This document shows, piece after piece, positions 33,064-42,393 of a stretch of 64,000 nucleotides of DNA. This DNA comes from Exiguobacterium sp. BMC-KP (GTDB lineage Bacteria > Bacillota > Bacilli > Exiguobacteriales > Exiguobacteriaceae), in NCBI RefSeq assembly GCF_001275385.1, contig NZ_LGIW01000015.1, positions 868,001-932,000 of the forward strand, in the 5' to 3' direction. The notes below the pieces were generated by a model that saw nothing but the letters and a program-made list of their open reading frames with translations, was not told the origin of the DNA and searched no databases. Positions within the stretch are counted from its first letter, which is position 1, and each line of letters starts with the position of its first letter. A program made the position numbers and the translations under genes.

Positions 33064-33920
33064 CAGGACGCACCTCCTGGTGGAGTCGGAAGTAGACCGG
33101 AACTACCGTTTTTACTCGGCAGGAAAACTTCGTCCCCAGCAGACAATCCGTCCTTGATCTCAATATCCTGTCCGTCCGTCACGCCCGTCTCGATGTATTG
33201 ACGAGTCGTTTCCCCGTCTTTTTTCACATATACATACGGACGATCCGACTTCGAATACGAAATGACATCGAGCGATAATACAGGTACATCTTGTGCGAGT
33301 TGATATGGTAAACGTCCCTCGACCGTCATTCCGGGTAACCAGTTTGACGAGCTCGGTACCGATACATTTGCATTGAAATACGTACTTCCATTTTCCGTCA
33401 CAGCTTCCGGACTAATCGATTCGACCTTCCCTTTGATGGTTTTATCAGATGCATCCGTCTGTAGTTCAATCGTATCTTCAACTTCAATCCGTTCGATATC
33501 TTGTTCATCAATTTTCAGACGAGCGATCAACTCTTTGTTGTCTGCAACAACGAAGAGGATAGTATTCGGGGCATAAACTTCGCCTTCCGTGACGTCAAGA
33601 CGAACGAGTTGTCCGGAGCGAGGTGCCTTGAAATCTTCTCCTCCTTCGACGCTGACGATCGTTTGACCCGACTTAACGGTATCTCCTTCTTCAAAGCGAA
33701 CGTCGGTGACACGGACATCACGATCACTGATGACCGTCTGTCGATCTTTCGCTTCAAGCGTGCCCGAGAAGTAGAAGAATGTTTGTAATGTCTTCGACTC
33801 GACGACCTCCTTCGTTCCTTGTGCCTCTCCTCGTCCTAAAAAGAGCGTGGAACCGATTAACAGGAGTACCAGGATGACCCCTCCACTGATCCAGTACCAT
33901 TTCTTGCGTGTTCGTTTCAT
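33063..33920 (-). CDS. YknX/MacA-type periplasmic adaptor (membrane fusion) protein
   Basis: 285 residues: N-terminal membrane anchor (8-28), biotinyl-lipoyl-like halves (VTDVRFEEGDTVKSGQTIVSVEGGEDFKAPRSGQLVRL), a beta-barrel region and a C-terminal MacA-type domain ending LPTPPGGAS. There is almost no coiled-coil hairpin between the lipoyl halves, as expected where no outer membrane must be bridged. First gene of the exporter operon; GGGAGG precedes the ATG. Confidence 0.9.
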   Translation of the reverse strand: MKRTRKKWYWISGGVILVLLLIGSTLFLGRGEAQGTKEVVESKTLQTFFYFSGTLEAKDRQTVISDRDVRVTDVRFEEGDTVKSGQTIVSVEGGEDFKAPRSGQLVRLDVTEGEVYAPNTILFVVADNKELIARLKIDEQDIERIEVEDTIELQTDASDKTIKGKVESISPEAVTENGSTYFNANVSVPSSSNWLPGMTVEGRLPYQLAQDVPVLSLDVISYSKSDRPYVYVKKDGETTRQYIETGVTDGQDIEIKDGLSAGDEVFLPSKNGSSGLLPTPPGGAS

Positions 33921-33952
33921 GTTAAATGCCTCCCTTGATTGGTGTTAATCCG

Positions 33953-33985
33953 ATCATAGGGAGAAGTTATGAACCAACTATGAAC
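33953..33985 (-). promoter_or_regulatory. Promoter with OmpR-type direct repeats
   Basis: On the minus strand two GTTCATA heptamers (33979-33985 and 33968-33974) spaced 11 bp lie over the expected -35 region, upstream of a -10 TATGAT (33953-33958). This is the normal layout for activation by an OmpR-family regulator such as the one at 30556. Confidence 0.65.
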
Positions 33986-34088
33986 AAATATAAAAAAAGT
34001 GGTTGGATCAGAAACAAAAACGCAATAGACAAAATTTTCTAAAAATAATACACTGAACATAACCAAATTATGTAAAAGGAGTGGTCAT

Positions 34089-34784
34089 ATGGATATTACC
34101 TTTCAAGATATTTCGCATACATTCGAACGAAACGGTGTCCGGACCGATGTCTTGCATCAACTAAACGGTCAGTTTTCGCAAAGTGAGGTGACGGCACTCG
34201 TCGGTCCATCCGGTTCTGGAAAATCAACGTTCCTGAGTCTCCTTGGTTCGCTTGATCGTCCAACGTCCGGTCAGATCCTCTATGACGGGCAGGACATCAC
34301 GTCTTGGAAGAACAAACGGTTATCGCAATTCCGCTCGCAAGAGATCGGCTTCATCTTCCAGCAGTTTCACTTATTACCGGCGCTGACGGTGTCTGAGAAC
34401 TTAAAGGTCGCCTTGTTAAAGCAAAAGACATCCTTCAATCAAGAGGAGCGAATTCTCGAACTGCTCGAACGGGTTGGACTCGACGATAAACGGAATGCTC
34501 TACCTGCTCAATTATCCGGTGGACAACAACAACGGGTCGCGATTGCCCGTGCCCTGCTTCACCATCCGCAATGGATTCTCGCGGACGAGCCGACCGGTAA
34601 TCTCGATTCCGTGACCGGTGACGCAATCTTTGAGTTGTTACTAGAGCTGCATCGTGAAGCTAAGTGTGGCGTTTTATTTGTCACACACGACCTAGAACTC
34701 GCCGAACGTGCTGACCGGATTCTCTTCATGCAGGATGGACGAATCGTTGAAGATCGCCGGAAGCGCACGGTGCAAAGTGTCTAA
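34089..34784 (+). CDS. MacB/LolD-type ABC ATPase
   Basis: 231 residues: GPSGSGKST, FIFQQFHLLPALTVSENL, LSGGQQQRVAIARALL, ILADEPTGNLD, FVTHD. First gene of a plus-strand unit that continues with a two-TM protein and two large FtsX-type permeases; the natural ATPase of that system. Close relative of the orphan ATPase at 17061. AAAGGAG upstream. Confidence 0.92.
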   Translation: MDITFQDISHTFERNGVRTDVLHQLNGQFSQSEVTALVGPSGSGKSTFLSLLGSLDRPTSGQILYDGQDITSWKNKRLSQFRSQEIGFIFQQFHLLPALTVSENLKVALLKQKTSFNQEERILELLERVGLDDKRNALPAQLSGGQQQRVAIARALLHHPQWILADEPTGNLDSVTGDAIFELLLELHREAKCGVLFVTHDLELAERADRILFMQDGRIVEDRRKRTVQSV

Positions 34785-34811
34785 GTATTGTTAATGAGGA
34801 GGTGTCTCGCG

Positions 34812-35585
34812 TTGCACACGTTTCGTGCCAAATTAATCACGAGCTTTGTCGGCTCACTTGTCGTTTTTCTGTTACTATCGGTATCGACGCAGTCCGCGTA
34901 TGAAGCGTTTCAAAATGCGGACTTCTCGGAACAGGAGACGACGATCGTACGAGATTGTAATCATGATGACTTATCAAAACTTATTTTCAAAAAAAATAGT
35001 TGTACACTCGATAACACAATCGACGAAAATTCTGAAGGTGAAATTTTAGGTATAAGTACAGGTAAAACGGAAAAAGTGGATGGAACAGCACGTGGAAAAG
35101 CCAATGCTACCAAGTCGCCAGGCTTTTTGGAATCAGCAGAAGAACAGGCAGGCTCTAGTTTTTCAATCATCCTTCTCTTGTTGCTTCTTGTCGGAAGTTT
35201 CATCATTTATTTTGTAATCAAAAAACGAAAGCGACTCACAGGAAAACATCCTTTAGAGAGTGCGGAGGATATGCAAGATCAATCAAACTTTTCTTTCAAG
35301 AATAAAACTTCTTCTACAATCACTCAGTCGATACCTACTCCTCCTATCGAATCACTGCGCCTGATGCTATTTGATTTTAATCAACGATTACCACGTGCCC
35401 TCAAACGGCGAAGTCATGAATCGTTGACGGATTGGACGGAGCGCATTCATCTGGTGACGCCACTCTCCCCTTATTTCGTCACCCGCTACGCGACACGAGC
35501 AGAAGTAGAAGCACTCGATGCACAAGCGATTCACCATTTCGAACAAGATCTTGCGCGTTATTTAAAGACGCAGCTCTCCCAATAA
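34812..35585 (+). CDS. Two-TM protein with DUF4129-like C-terminal domain
   Basis: 257 residues from TTG 34812, seven bases after GAGGAGGTG. TM1 about 8-27, a low-complexity polar extracellular loop (30-115) with two cysteines, TM2 117-136, then a C-terminal domain (185-255) with NQRLPRALKRRSHESLTDWTERI..YFVTRYATRAE. The same layout and motif occur at 41662 and 48094. The pattern NxxL..R..(S/T)..W..R(I/L)..Y..(T/V)RY recalls DUF4129. Between the ATPase and the permeases, so probably an accessory subunit. The loop is AT-richer than its surroundings. Confidence 0.75.
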   Translation: MHTFRAKLITSFVGSLVVFLLLSVSTQSAYEAFQNADFSEQETTIVRDCNHDDLSKLIFKKNSCTLDNTIDENSEGEILGISTGKTEKVDGTARGKANATKSPGFLESAEEQAGSSFSIILLLLLLVGSFIIYFVIKKRKRLTGKHPLESAEDMQDQSNFSFKNKTSSTITQSIPTPPIESLRLMLFDFNQRLPRALKRRSHESLTDWTERIHLVTPLSPYFVTRYATRAEVEALDAQAIHHFEQDLARYLKTQLSQ

Positions 35586-35604
35586 CAAGCAAAGGAGACT
35601 ACAT

Positions 35605-38241
35605 ATGTTACGCTTCGTCATTAATCAGTGGCGCCGGCAGCGCGGGAAATTCATTCTGACGCTCGTCGGTGCCCTCATCATCAGTGCTGGACTCAGTTTG
35701 ATGTTCAACCTCACCGACTCCAGTCAAGGGACGGTCGAACAAACGTTACAAAAGAAATGGTCGTCTGCCTATGACATCGTCGTGCGACCGAAGGGAAGTC
35801 AACTTGCAAGTGAGTCGAATGATTTACTGGAACCGAACTATTTGAATGGAATCGACGGAGGAATTTCCTTCAAACAATACGAAACCATCAAGAAAATGAG
35901 GGACATTGAAATTGCAGCTCCGGTTGCTGTTATGGGATATGTAAACTCTGTTACTTCGTTTAAAAATGTATTGAAGTTTCCAAGCGAACCCGGTATGTAT
36001 CGTCTAACAGAAACGAATTTTATCGAAAATGGTTTTACGAGAGAACGTCAATCGCATAGCGTCATCCATATCTCTCAAGGTACGAAAGTAAATGTTCCGA
36101 AAAATGCTTCTTTTTTCAATGAACCCATTGAAACGTTTAAAAATGCAATTGCAAGAAACCCAGTATTGATTGTTGGAATCGACCCTGTCGAGGAAGCTCG
36201 ACTTGTCGGATTAGATAAAAGTGTTCGCTTAAATAAAAAGTCTCGATATTTCAACAGCACAGATCAACATCAATCCGGTAATTATTCGGACGAACACATT
36301 ATACCCGTCTTAATCAATCCGAACTCCTTTAACAAAGGAAGCTATGAATACACAATCGAAAAATTAGATGCCCCCTTTAAAACAGAGCAGGATCAAAAGA
36401 AGTTGATTGATGGTCTAGTAAAAAAACAGCCAAAACGTTCAGTTCTTCATTCAGCGTTAACTACGTACCCTACAAAAAAAATACAGCATCTTGAAATTCC
36501 AGCATCTAAAGTGGAAGAAAACTATCTTCAAACACTTATAGAAAAGACAAATTCTACGTATGTTGATATGACAAGCGCTGAAGGAGCCCAACTACTTTAT
36601 AAATCTGGACAACTCTCGTTTAAGCCAGCCAATAGTCCATATCCAAGTCGCTGGAAGACTGCCTATGAAGTATCGGCTTCGCCAACTAAGATCAAAAATT
36701 GGACATTTGGAAAACAATTTTTACCTACAAAAGGTTTCCGTTCCCTTGAATCCGTCGGACGTAAGGTCAAAAAGCCAAAACCAGGAGAGTTGGATACTGT
36801 CTTCCCATATCTTGCATTCAAGGTCGTCGGCTTATATGATCCGAATAACATCAAGGTCTCAAAGGACCCACTAAACGAGTTACCGATGGAAACTTATCGT
36901 CCCTCGTCTGCAGATCTTGTTTTAGATGCAAAGGGCGAACCCGTCAACCCTGCAAAATCAATTGATACATCTGGTAATCCTGTTGGTCTTTTGACAAGTT
37001 CACCAAATATCTTAACGACGATCGATAGTGCACGGGCAATCAATGGCGAACAAGCTATTTCTTCGATTCGTCTGAAAGTCAAAGGTGCAACGACCGTCAG
37101 TGAAGAGTCAGAACAACTGCTTCAAGATGTGAAACAACAAATTGAACAAGAAACTGGATTGATCGCTACCATTACAAAAGGTTCATCTCCTCAACCCGTC
37201 GTCACGAAGGTCGTCGATGACGGCAAAACGCTCGGTTGGATTGAACAACCATGGATCCACATCGGTGCCGCGATGACAATCTTCCGCGAGACGAGCGTCG
37301 GTTTCTCCGGTGTCATCTTCGCGATGCTCGCCGTCGCAATCGTCTATGTCCTCGCGACGAGTTATGTCTCGATGCTCGCCCGCCGGAAAGAATTCGCCGT
37401 CTTACTCGCACTCGGCTGGCGGACGAAGGATCTCTACAAAATCGTCTTGATCGAGGCGTCGATCCTCGCCGGATTCGTCTCAATAGTCGCCTTGATCGTC
37501 GAAGGGATCTTCTCGCTCGTTCGGAACGAAGCGATGAACGGCTGGAGTCTCGTCTGGATTGCACTGTTCAGTCTCGTCATCTACCTGGCAGGTGCGATGT
37601 GGTCGGCGTGGACGATTCGCCGCATCTCACCGTACGAAGCGATCAAGACCGGTGAGTATGCAAAGGCGGCTCGCGTCGGACTGAAGCTTCGTTCGACCGC
37701 GACACTTGCACTAAAGGAACTGATCGGGAAATGGAATCGCAATAGCCTGTCCGTCCTCTCGATTGCTTTACCGACAGCTCTCTTGACCTTCTTCCTGTTC
37801 GTGACGTTCCATTTACAGGGTGTCCTTTACACGTCGTGGCTTGGTCAGTTCGTTGCCCTGCAAGTCGGTCCGATGCATTACGTGACGATGAGTGTTGCAA
37901 TCACGATCGCCATTTTGACGACGGGGGAAATCATGTGGCAAAACGTCACCGATCGCCGCGCTTCACTTGCTGTCTTAAAAGCGCTCGGTTGGACGAACGG
38001 AGCGATTCGACAATTGATCGTCCTCGAAGGTTTCTTCGTTGGTCTGATTTCCGGCATCATTGGACTGATCATCTCCTATACGACAATCTATGTCTTATAT
38101 GATCTCGTCCCTTGGAATGAACCGTTATTGATTGGCGTATCCTTCGCTTTACCAATCTTATTCGGTGTCATCGCTGCCTTCATCCCAGCGCAACTGGCAG
38201 CACGTGTTCAACCGTATCAAGAACTCAAAGATGCAGCTTAA
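35605..38241 (+). CDS. Large FtsX-type ABC permease, copy 1
   Basis: 878 residues: TM1 (13-34), a very large extracellular region (about 35-545), TM2-4 with an FtsX domain (VIFAMLAVAIVYVLATSYVSMLARRKEFAVLLALGW), then a second FtsX-like block with more TMs to the C-terminus (ITIAILTTGEIMWQNVTDRRASLAVLKALGW). About 20 residues before TM1 and from about 530 to the end are nearly identical to copy 2; the middle, roughly 115-390, has diverged and is AT-rich in this copy. AAGGAG upstream. Exports or extracts an unknown, perhaps membrane-bound, substrate. Confidence 0.9.
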   Translation: MLRFVINQWRRQRGKFILTLVGALIISAGLSLMFNLTDSSQGTVEQTLQKKWSSAYDIVVRPKGSQLASESNDLLEPNYLNGIDGGISFKQYETIKKMRDIEIAAPVAVMGYVNSVTSFKNVLKFPSEPGMYRLTETNFIENGFTRERQSHSVIHISQGTKVNVPKNASFFNEPIETFKNAIARNPVLIVGIDPVEEARLVGLDKSVRLNKKSRYFNSTDQHQSGNYSDEHIIPVLINPNSFNKGSYEYTIEKLDAPFKTEQDQKKLIDGLVKKQPKRSVLHSALTTYPTKKIQHLEIPASKVEENYLQTLIEKTNSTYVDMTSAEGAQLLYKSGQLSFKPANSPYPSRWKTAYEVSASPTKIKNWTFGKQFLPTKGFRSLESVGRKVKKPKPGELDTVFPYLAFKVVGLYDPNNIKVSKDPLNELPMETYRPSSADLVLDAKGEPVNPAKSIDTSGNPVGLLTSSPNILTTIDSARAINGEQAISSIRLKVKGATTVSEESEQLLQDVKQQIEQETGLIATITKGSSPQPVVTKVVDDGKTLGWIEQPWIHIGAAMTIFRETSVGFSGVIFAMLAVAIVYVLATSYVSMLARRKEFAVLLALGWRTKDLYKIVLIEASILAGFVSIVALIVEGIFSLVRNEAMNGWSLVWIALFSLVIYLAGAMWSAWTIRRISPYEAIKTGEYAKAARVGLKLRSTATLALKELIGKWNRNSLSVLSIALPTALLTFFLFVTFHLQGVLYTSWLGQFVALQVGPMHYVTMSVAITIAILTTGEIMWQNVTDRRASLAVLKALGWTNGAIRQLIVLEGFFVGLISGIIGLIISYTTIYVLYDLVPWNEPLLIGVSFALPILFGVIAAFIPAQLAARVQPYQELKDAA

Positions 38242-38252
38242 TATTTTGTAGC

Positions 38253-38282
38253 GAGGGACAGCAGACGTTGTCCCTCTCTTTA
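38253..38282 (+). terminator. Hairpin between the tandem permease genes
   Basis: GAGGGACA / TGTCCCTC with an 8-base loop and a short CTCTTT tail, in the 55-base gap. Likely a partial terminator or mRNA stability element that sets the ratio of the two permeases. Confidence 0.6.
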
Positions 38283-38296
38283 AAGGAGGAATGACG

Positions 38297-40924
38297 ATGT
38301 TGCGTTTTGTCTTGAATCAATGGCGCCGGCAGCGCGGGAAATTTATTTTGACACTCGTCGGCGCGCTGATCATCAGTGCCGGACTCAGTCTGATGTTCAA
38401 CTTGACGGACTCGAGTCAAGGAACGGTCGAACAGACGTTACAGAAAAAATGGTCATCCGCCTACGATATCGTCGTGCGACCGAAAGGCAGTCAGATGACG
38501 ACCGAGTCGAGTAAGTTACTCGAACCGAATTATCTCAATGGAATCAACGGTGGGATTTCGTTTAAACAGTACCAACAAATTAAACAAATGAACGAGATTG
38601 ATATCGCAGCTCCGGTTGCTGTCATGGGATACGCTAATATCGGTATCTCGATTCCAAATCAAATCCACTTTCCGGACAAGCCTGGTATTTATCGACTGAG
38701 TAATTCACATTATGGCGCTGGTGGATTTTCGAAAGAACTCATTGCACAGGATGGTGCCTACTTTTCAACTATGGAAGAGCCTCTCGTTCCTCCGAACACG
38801 CGATTGATCCATCTTCAAAATCCGCAAGATTTTTCATCCGTACAACCCTTTACCTATAGTCTCATCGTCGGAATCGATCCGGAGGCGGAAGCGCAACTCG
38901 TCGGTTTGGATAAGAGCATCCTGAATCAGAAGAAGTTTCGTTACTTCAACCAGGAGGATGTTCCCTCAGCCAGCAAGGAGAGTTCCAACCAATTCAATAT
39001 TCCGGTATTGATTAACCCAAAATCCTTCAATACGGGATATAGTCAATTTAAGTTAGAACAAGTTAACGTCGATCTGAAAACGAAACAAGCACGCGACACA
39101 TTTTATCAACGACTAGCTCAATCGAACGCTCCTCAACCTCTCGATCAAGAAAAACGAAAGATCATCCAAGACATTAAAGTCGATGCCTCTAAAGTCGAGA
39201 GCGCTTTTTTTGATTCCCTACTCGGTCAAAAAACTAAGGTACTTCCGCATTCGGAAGCAAATACTAACGCTCAACTCGTCGCCCAGACAGGCTCATTGAC
39301 TTATCAAACGATGAAGAGTCCGTTCCCTACACGATGGGAGAATGCTTATGAAGTACATACAGCACCTACTGCATTCAAAAACACGATATTATCGTCCTCT
39401 TATCTTCCGAAACGCGGCTTCCGGACGGTAGATTCTTATGAAATAAAAATGAAAAAATCGGATGGATCTGCTTTTAAATCAATGAATCCTTATCTGACAT
39501 TTGATGTCGTCGGTTTGTATGATCCAAACAAGATCAATGTCTCCAAAGATCCATTAAACGAATTACCGATGGAGACCTATCGACCATCGGCTGCGAGTAT
39601 CGTACTTGACTCAAAAAATGAACCGGTCAATCCTGCCCAACCGATCAACACGACCGGGAATCCAATTGGTCTGTTGACGAACTCTCCAAACGTGCTCACG
39701 ACAATCGATAGTGTCCAAAAGGTGATGGGTGATCAATCGATTTCATCGATTCGATTAAAAGTAAAGGGTGCTTCTTCTGTCGGTGAACAGTCGGATAAAA
39801 CCTTACAACGCATCAAGTCGGAAATCGAACGAGAGACTGGTCTTATCGCTACGATCACCAAAGGTTCCTCTCCTCAACCGGTCGTCACGAAGGTTGTCGA
39901 TGAAGGGAAGACGCTCGGTTGGATCGAACAACCATGGATCCACATCGGTGCTGCGATCACAATCTTCCGCGAGACGAGCGTCGGATTTTCAGGTGTCATC
40001 TTCGCGATGCTTGCGGTCGCGATCGTCTATGTCCTCGCGACGAGTTATGTATCAATGCTCGCCCGCCGGAAAGAATTCGCTGTCTTACTCGCTCTCGGCT
40101 GGCGGACGAAGGACCTCTACAAAATCGTTTTGATCGAGGCGGCAATCCTCGCCGGATTCGTCTCAACAGTCGCCTTGATTGTCGAAGGCATCTTCTCGCT
40201 CGTTCGGAGCGAAGCGATGAACGGCTGGAGCCTTCTCTGGATCGCGCTGTTCAGTCTCGTCATCTACCTGGCAGGTGCGACGTGGTCAGCGTGGACGATT
40301 CGTCGGATCTCACCATACGAAGCAATCAAGACCGGTGAATATGCAAAGGCAGCTCGTGTCGGACTAAAGCTTCGTTCGACGGTGACGCTCGCACTAAAGG
40401 AATTGATTGGGAAATGGAAACGTAATAGTTTATCCGTTCTCTCAATCGCTTTACCGACAGCTCTCTTGACATTCTTCTTATTCGTGACGTTCCATTTACA
40501 GGGTGTTCTTTACACGTCGTGGCTTGGTCAATTCGTTGCCCTGCAAGTCGGTCCGATGCATTATGTGACGATGGGTGTTGCGATCACGATCGCTATTTTA
40601 ACGACGGGTGAGATCATGTGGCAAAACGTCACCGATCGCCGCGCCTCACTCGCCGTTCTAAAAGCACTCGGCTGGACGAACGGCTCAATCCGTCAATTGA
40701 TTGTCTTCGAAGGCTTCCTCGTCGGTCTCATCTCCGGAGTCATTGGGCTGATTGTCGCCTACTCGACGATTTACGTTCTATACGATCTTGTTCCCTGGAA
40801 TGAGCCGTTGTTGATTGGCGTATCGCTCGTCCTACCGATTCTGTTCGGTGTCATCGCAGCTTTCATCCCAGCACAACTGGCGGCACGTGTGCAACCGTAC
40901 CAAGAACTCAAAGATGCTTCGTAA
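38297..40924 (+). CDS. Large FtsX-type ABC permease, copy 2
   Basis: 875 residues from ATG 38297, seven bases after GGAGG (an ATG at 38291 is too close to it). Same architecture as copy 1: TM1, ~500-residue extracellular region, two FtsX-type TM blocks. The extracellular middle differs from copy 1 while the ends match almost residue for residue, including the stretch KVSKDPLNELPMETYRPS (here NVSKDPLNELPMETYRPS). The two may form a heterodimer over the single ATPase. Confidence 0.9.
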   Translation: MLRFVLNQWRRQRGKFILTLVGALIISAGLSLMFNLTDSSQGTVEQTLQKKWSSAYDIVVRPKGSQMTTESSKLLEPNYLNGINGGISFKQYQQIKQMNEIDIAAPVAVMGYANIGISIPNQIHFPDKPGIYRLSNSHYGAGGFSKELIAQDGAYFSTMEEPLVPPNTRLIHLQNPQDFSSVQPFTYSLIVGIDPEAEAQLVGLDKSILNQKKFRYFNQEDVPSASKESSNQFNIPVLINPKSFNTGYSQFKLEQVNVDLKTKQARDTFYQRLAQSNAPQPLDQEKRKIIQDIKVDASKVESAFFDSLLGQKTKVLPHSEANTNAQLVAQTGSLTYQTMKSPFPTRWENAYEVHTAPTAFKNTILSSSYLPKRGFRTVDSYEIKMKKSDGSAFKSMNPYLTFDVVGLYDPNKINVSKDPLNELPMETYRPSAASIVLDSKNEPVNPAQPINTTGNPIGLLTNSPNVLTTIDSVQKVMGDQSISSIRLKVKGASSVGEQSDKTLQRIKSEIERETGLIATITKGSSPQPVVTKVVDEGKTLGWIEQPWIHIGAAITIFRETSVGFSGVIFAMLAVAIVYVLATSYVSMLARRKEFAVLLALGWRTKDLYKIVLIEAAILAGFVSTVALIVEGIFSLVRSEAMNGWSLLWIALFSLVIYLAGATWSAWTIRRISPYEAIKTGEYAKAARVGLKLRSTVTLALKELIGKWKRNSLSVLSIALPTALLTFFLFVTFHLQGVLYTSWLGQFVALQVGPMHYVTMGVAITIAILTTGEIMWQNVTDRRASLAVLKALGWTNGSIRQLIVFEGFLVGLISGVIGLIVAYSTIYVLYDLVPWNEPLLIGVSLVLPILFGVIAAFIPAQLAARVQPYQELKDAS

Positions 40925-40941
40925 ACTAAGGAGTTGTACAC

Positions 40942-41469
40942 ATGAATTCTATTCAAGCAATATTTCTTGACCGAGACGGAACGATTGGTGGAGATGCCAC
41001 CGTCCACTATCCTGGAACGTTTGCGTTATTTTCTTACGTTCCTTCGCTAATCGAACGCTTACGTGATCAAGGGATTTTACTGATTGCGTTTACGAATCAA
41101 CCTGGTATCTCAAAAGGACTCGCGCGTGAAGAGGAGTTTCGGACTGAATTACAGGACTTCGGCTTTGATGACACGCTGATTTGTCCGCATGCAGCGGAAG
41201 ATCGATGCTCTTGTCGCAAACCATCACCAAATTTATTACGGCAAGCACAAGTAAAACACGCTCTCCGACTCAATCAATGTGTCGTCATCGGGGACCGCTG
41301 GAGCGATATGGTGGCAGCTGCGCATGCCGGGTGTATCAAAATCTTAGTCCGAACCGGTGCCGGAGAGAGTTCCATTCGCGAATACGCTGACCGGGTGGAA
41401 CAAGCAAACGTCGACTATATTGCCGACGACTTGGCAGAGGCGATCGCTTGGCTCGATACGCAAAACTGA
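40942..41469 (+). CDS. HAD-IIIA phosphatase (GmhB/HisB-N type)
   Basis: 175 residues: DRDGT (nucleophile), TNQPGISKG, a zinc loop CPHAAEDRCSCRKP, and VIGDRWSDM. This set defines the histidinol-phosphatase/heptose-bisphosphatase group; in a Gram-positive without visible heptose genes nearby the substrate is unclear. It follows permease copy 2 by 17 bases and may be co-transcribed. Confidence 0.88.
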   Translation: MNSIQAIFLDRDGTIGGDATVHYPGTFALFSYVPSLIERLRDQGILLIAFTNQPGISKGLAREEEFRTELQDFGFDDTLICPHAAEDRCSCRKPSPNLLRQAQVKHALRLNQCVVIGDRWSDMVAAAHAGCIKILVRTGAGESSIREYADRVEQANVDYIADDLAEAIAWLDTQN

Positions 41470-41476
41470 ATAAACG

Positions 41477-41514
41477 AAAAGGCGCGGTTCCTTATTAGGA
41501 AATTGCGCCTTTTG
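41477..41514. terminator. Bidirectional terminator
   Basis: AAAAGGCGC / GCGCCTTTT stem between the HAD gene and the small ORF on the other strand. Confidence 0.85.
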
Positions 41515-41610
41515 TTATTTCTTGGAACGTTTAAGTTGAGAAGATGGGAGGATATTGTGCACTAACACAAATATGAGTGCAAACCATTTCGTGAGTTTGT
41601 ACCACCGCAT
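41515..41610 (-). CDS. Tiny membrane peptide, copy 1
   Basis: 31 residues with one hydrophobic stretch (WFALIFVLVHNIL) and a basic tail SSQLKRSKK. Codon-for-codon alignable with the 28-residue peptide at 42722 (shared LF/IFVL core, SSQ..RSKK end). The ribosome binding site is weak (AAAGG abutting the ATG), where copy 2 has a good one, so this copy may be degenerate. It lies 51 bases downstream of the two-TM gene at 41662. Confidence 0.5.
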   Translation of the reverse strand: MRWYKLTKWFALIFVLVHNILPSSQLKRSKK

Positions 41611-41661
41611 CCTTTAGACGATACTTTAATAGTGTCACTCCTGAAATGTAACAATTACTAG

Positions 41662-42393
41662 TCATATTTTGTGACTCATAAAGTATATGATATCTTTTAA
41701 AAATTGATTTTTCTCTTGTAAATTCAACATACAGATATTTTTCTCATCATAACGAGTTAAATAATACACATTTTGATTAGTTCCAAGTTCAATTCGTTTA
41801 CACCATTCATGAAAGGTTTCCGAACGTAGCCTTCTTAAATTCAGCGGGAGTGTTTGATTTAAACGTATGACAGCTTCTCGTATGGCGTTATTCAGTGAAC
41901 TTTCTTCACCTTCGTAATCGTTAGTTACATTATTGTATATCATCGTCGTTTCTTCTAATTTAAATTGACTTAAATAGGGGTTTTTATCAAATAGGACGTT
42001 ACGCTTTTTCCGTGATCGAAATCCATACAAAAAAAGAATCACGATAGATATTATAAAAAAATAATATTTCATATTTTTAATATTCTCAACGACGTCATTT
42101 ATAATTTTTTCTAACTTTGATTTTTTTAATTGCGCTGCTTTCACATCTTCCTTAAATAAGTATACTTTTGGATTTACCGAGTTCATTTTCTCATTTTTCC
42201 CCTTTGTATCTTTAGGAGCATATCTTTTTTTTAGGAGATTAGGAAGTATTTCGCTTGCATGTCTAAAGTATTGTCCTGAAGAAGCATCAAGGTTTTTTTT
42301 GTGATAATAACTGTATGCGTATGACGTTGATTCTTTAATGATACTTATCAAAAAAATAACCATTAGTACGTGTAAGACTATCTTTTTCAGCAT
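41662..42393 (-). CDS. Two-TM protein with DUF4129-like C-terminal domain, AT-rich
   Basis: 243 residues: TM1 6-25, a lysine-rich extracellular loop, TM2 about 109-126, C-terminal domain with NQTLPLNLRRLRSETFHEWCKRI..YYLTRYDEKN. Same layout as the proteins at 34812 and 48094. The gene is much AT-richer than its neighbours, which suggests transfer or relaxed constraint. AAGGAG upstream. No ABC gene adjoins it; tiny membrane peptides lie on both sides. Confidence 0.72.
   Translation of the reverse strand: MLKKIVLHVLMVIFLISIIKESTSYAYSYYHKKNLDASSGQYFRHASEILPNLLKKRYAPKDTKGKNEKMNSVNPKVYLFKEDVKAAQLKKSKLEKIINDVVENIKNMKYYFFIISIVILFLYGFRSRKKRNVLFDKNPYLSQFKLEETTMIYNNVTNDYEGEESSLNNAIREAVIRLNQTLPLNLRRLRSETFHEWCKRIELGTNQNVYYLTRYDEKNICMLNLQEKNQFLKDIIYFMSHKI

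Noticed and set aside
29246-33920. BceAB-type bacitracin resistance module
   Set aside because: The kinase has a sizeable extracellular sensor, the permease is the short MacB type, and an adaptor protein is present; this fits YknXYZ/MacAB.
37251-37655. Arginine-rich frames inside the permease genes (also 39919-40338)
   Set aside because: Shadow frames of the conserved permease ends; present in both copies only because the DNA is nearly identical.
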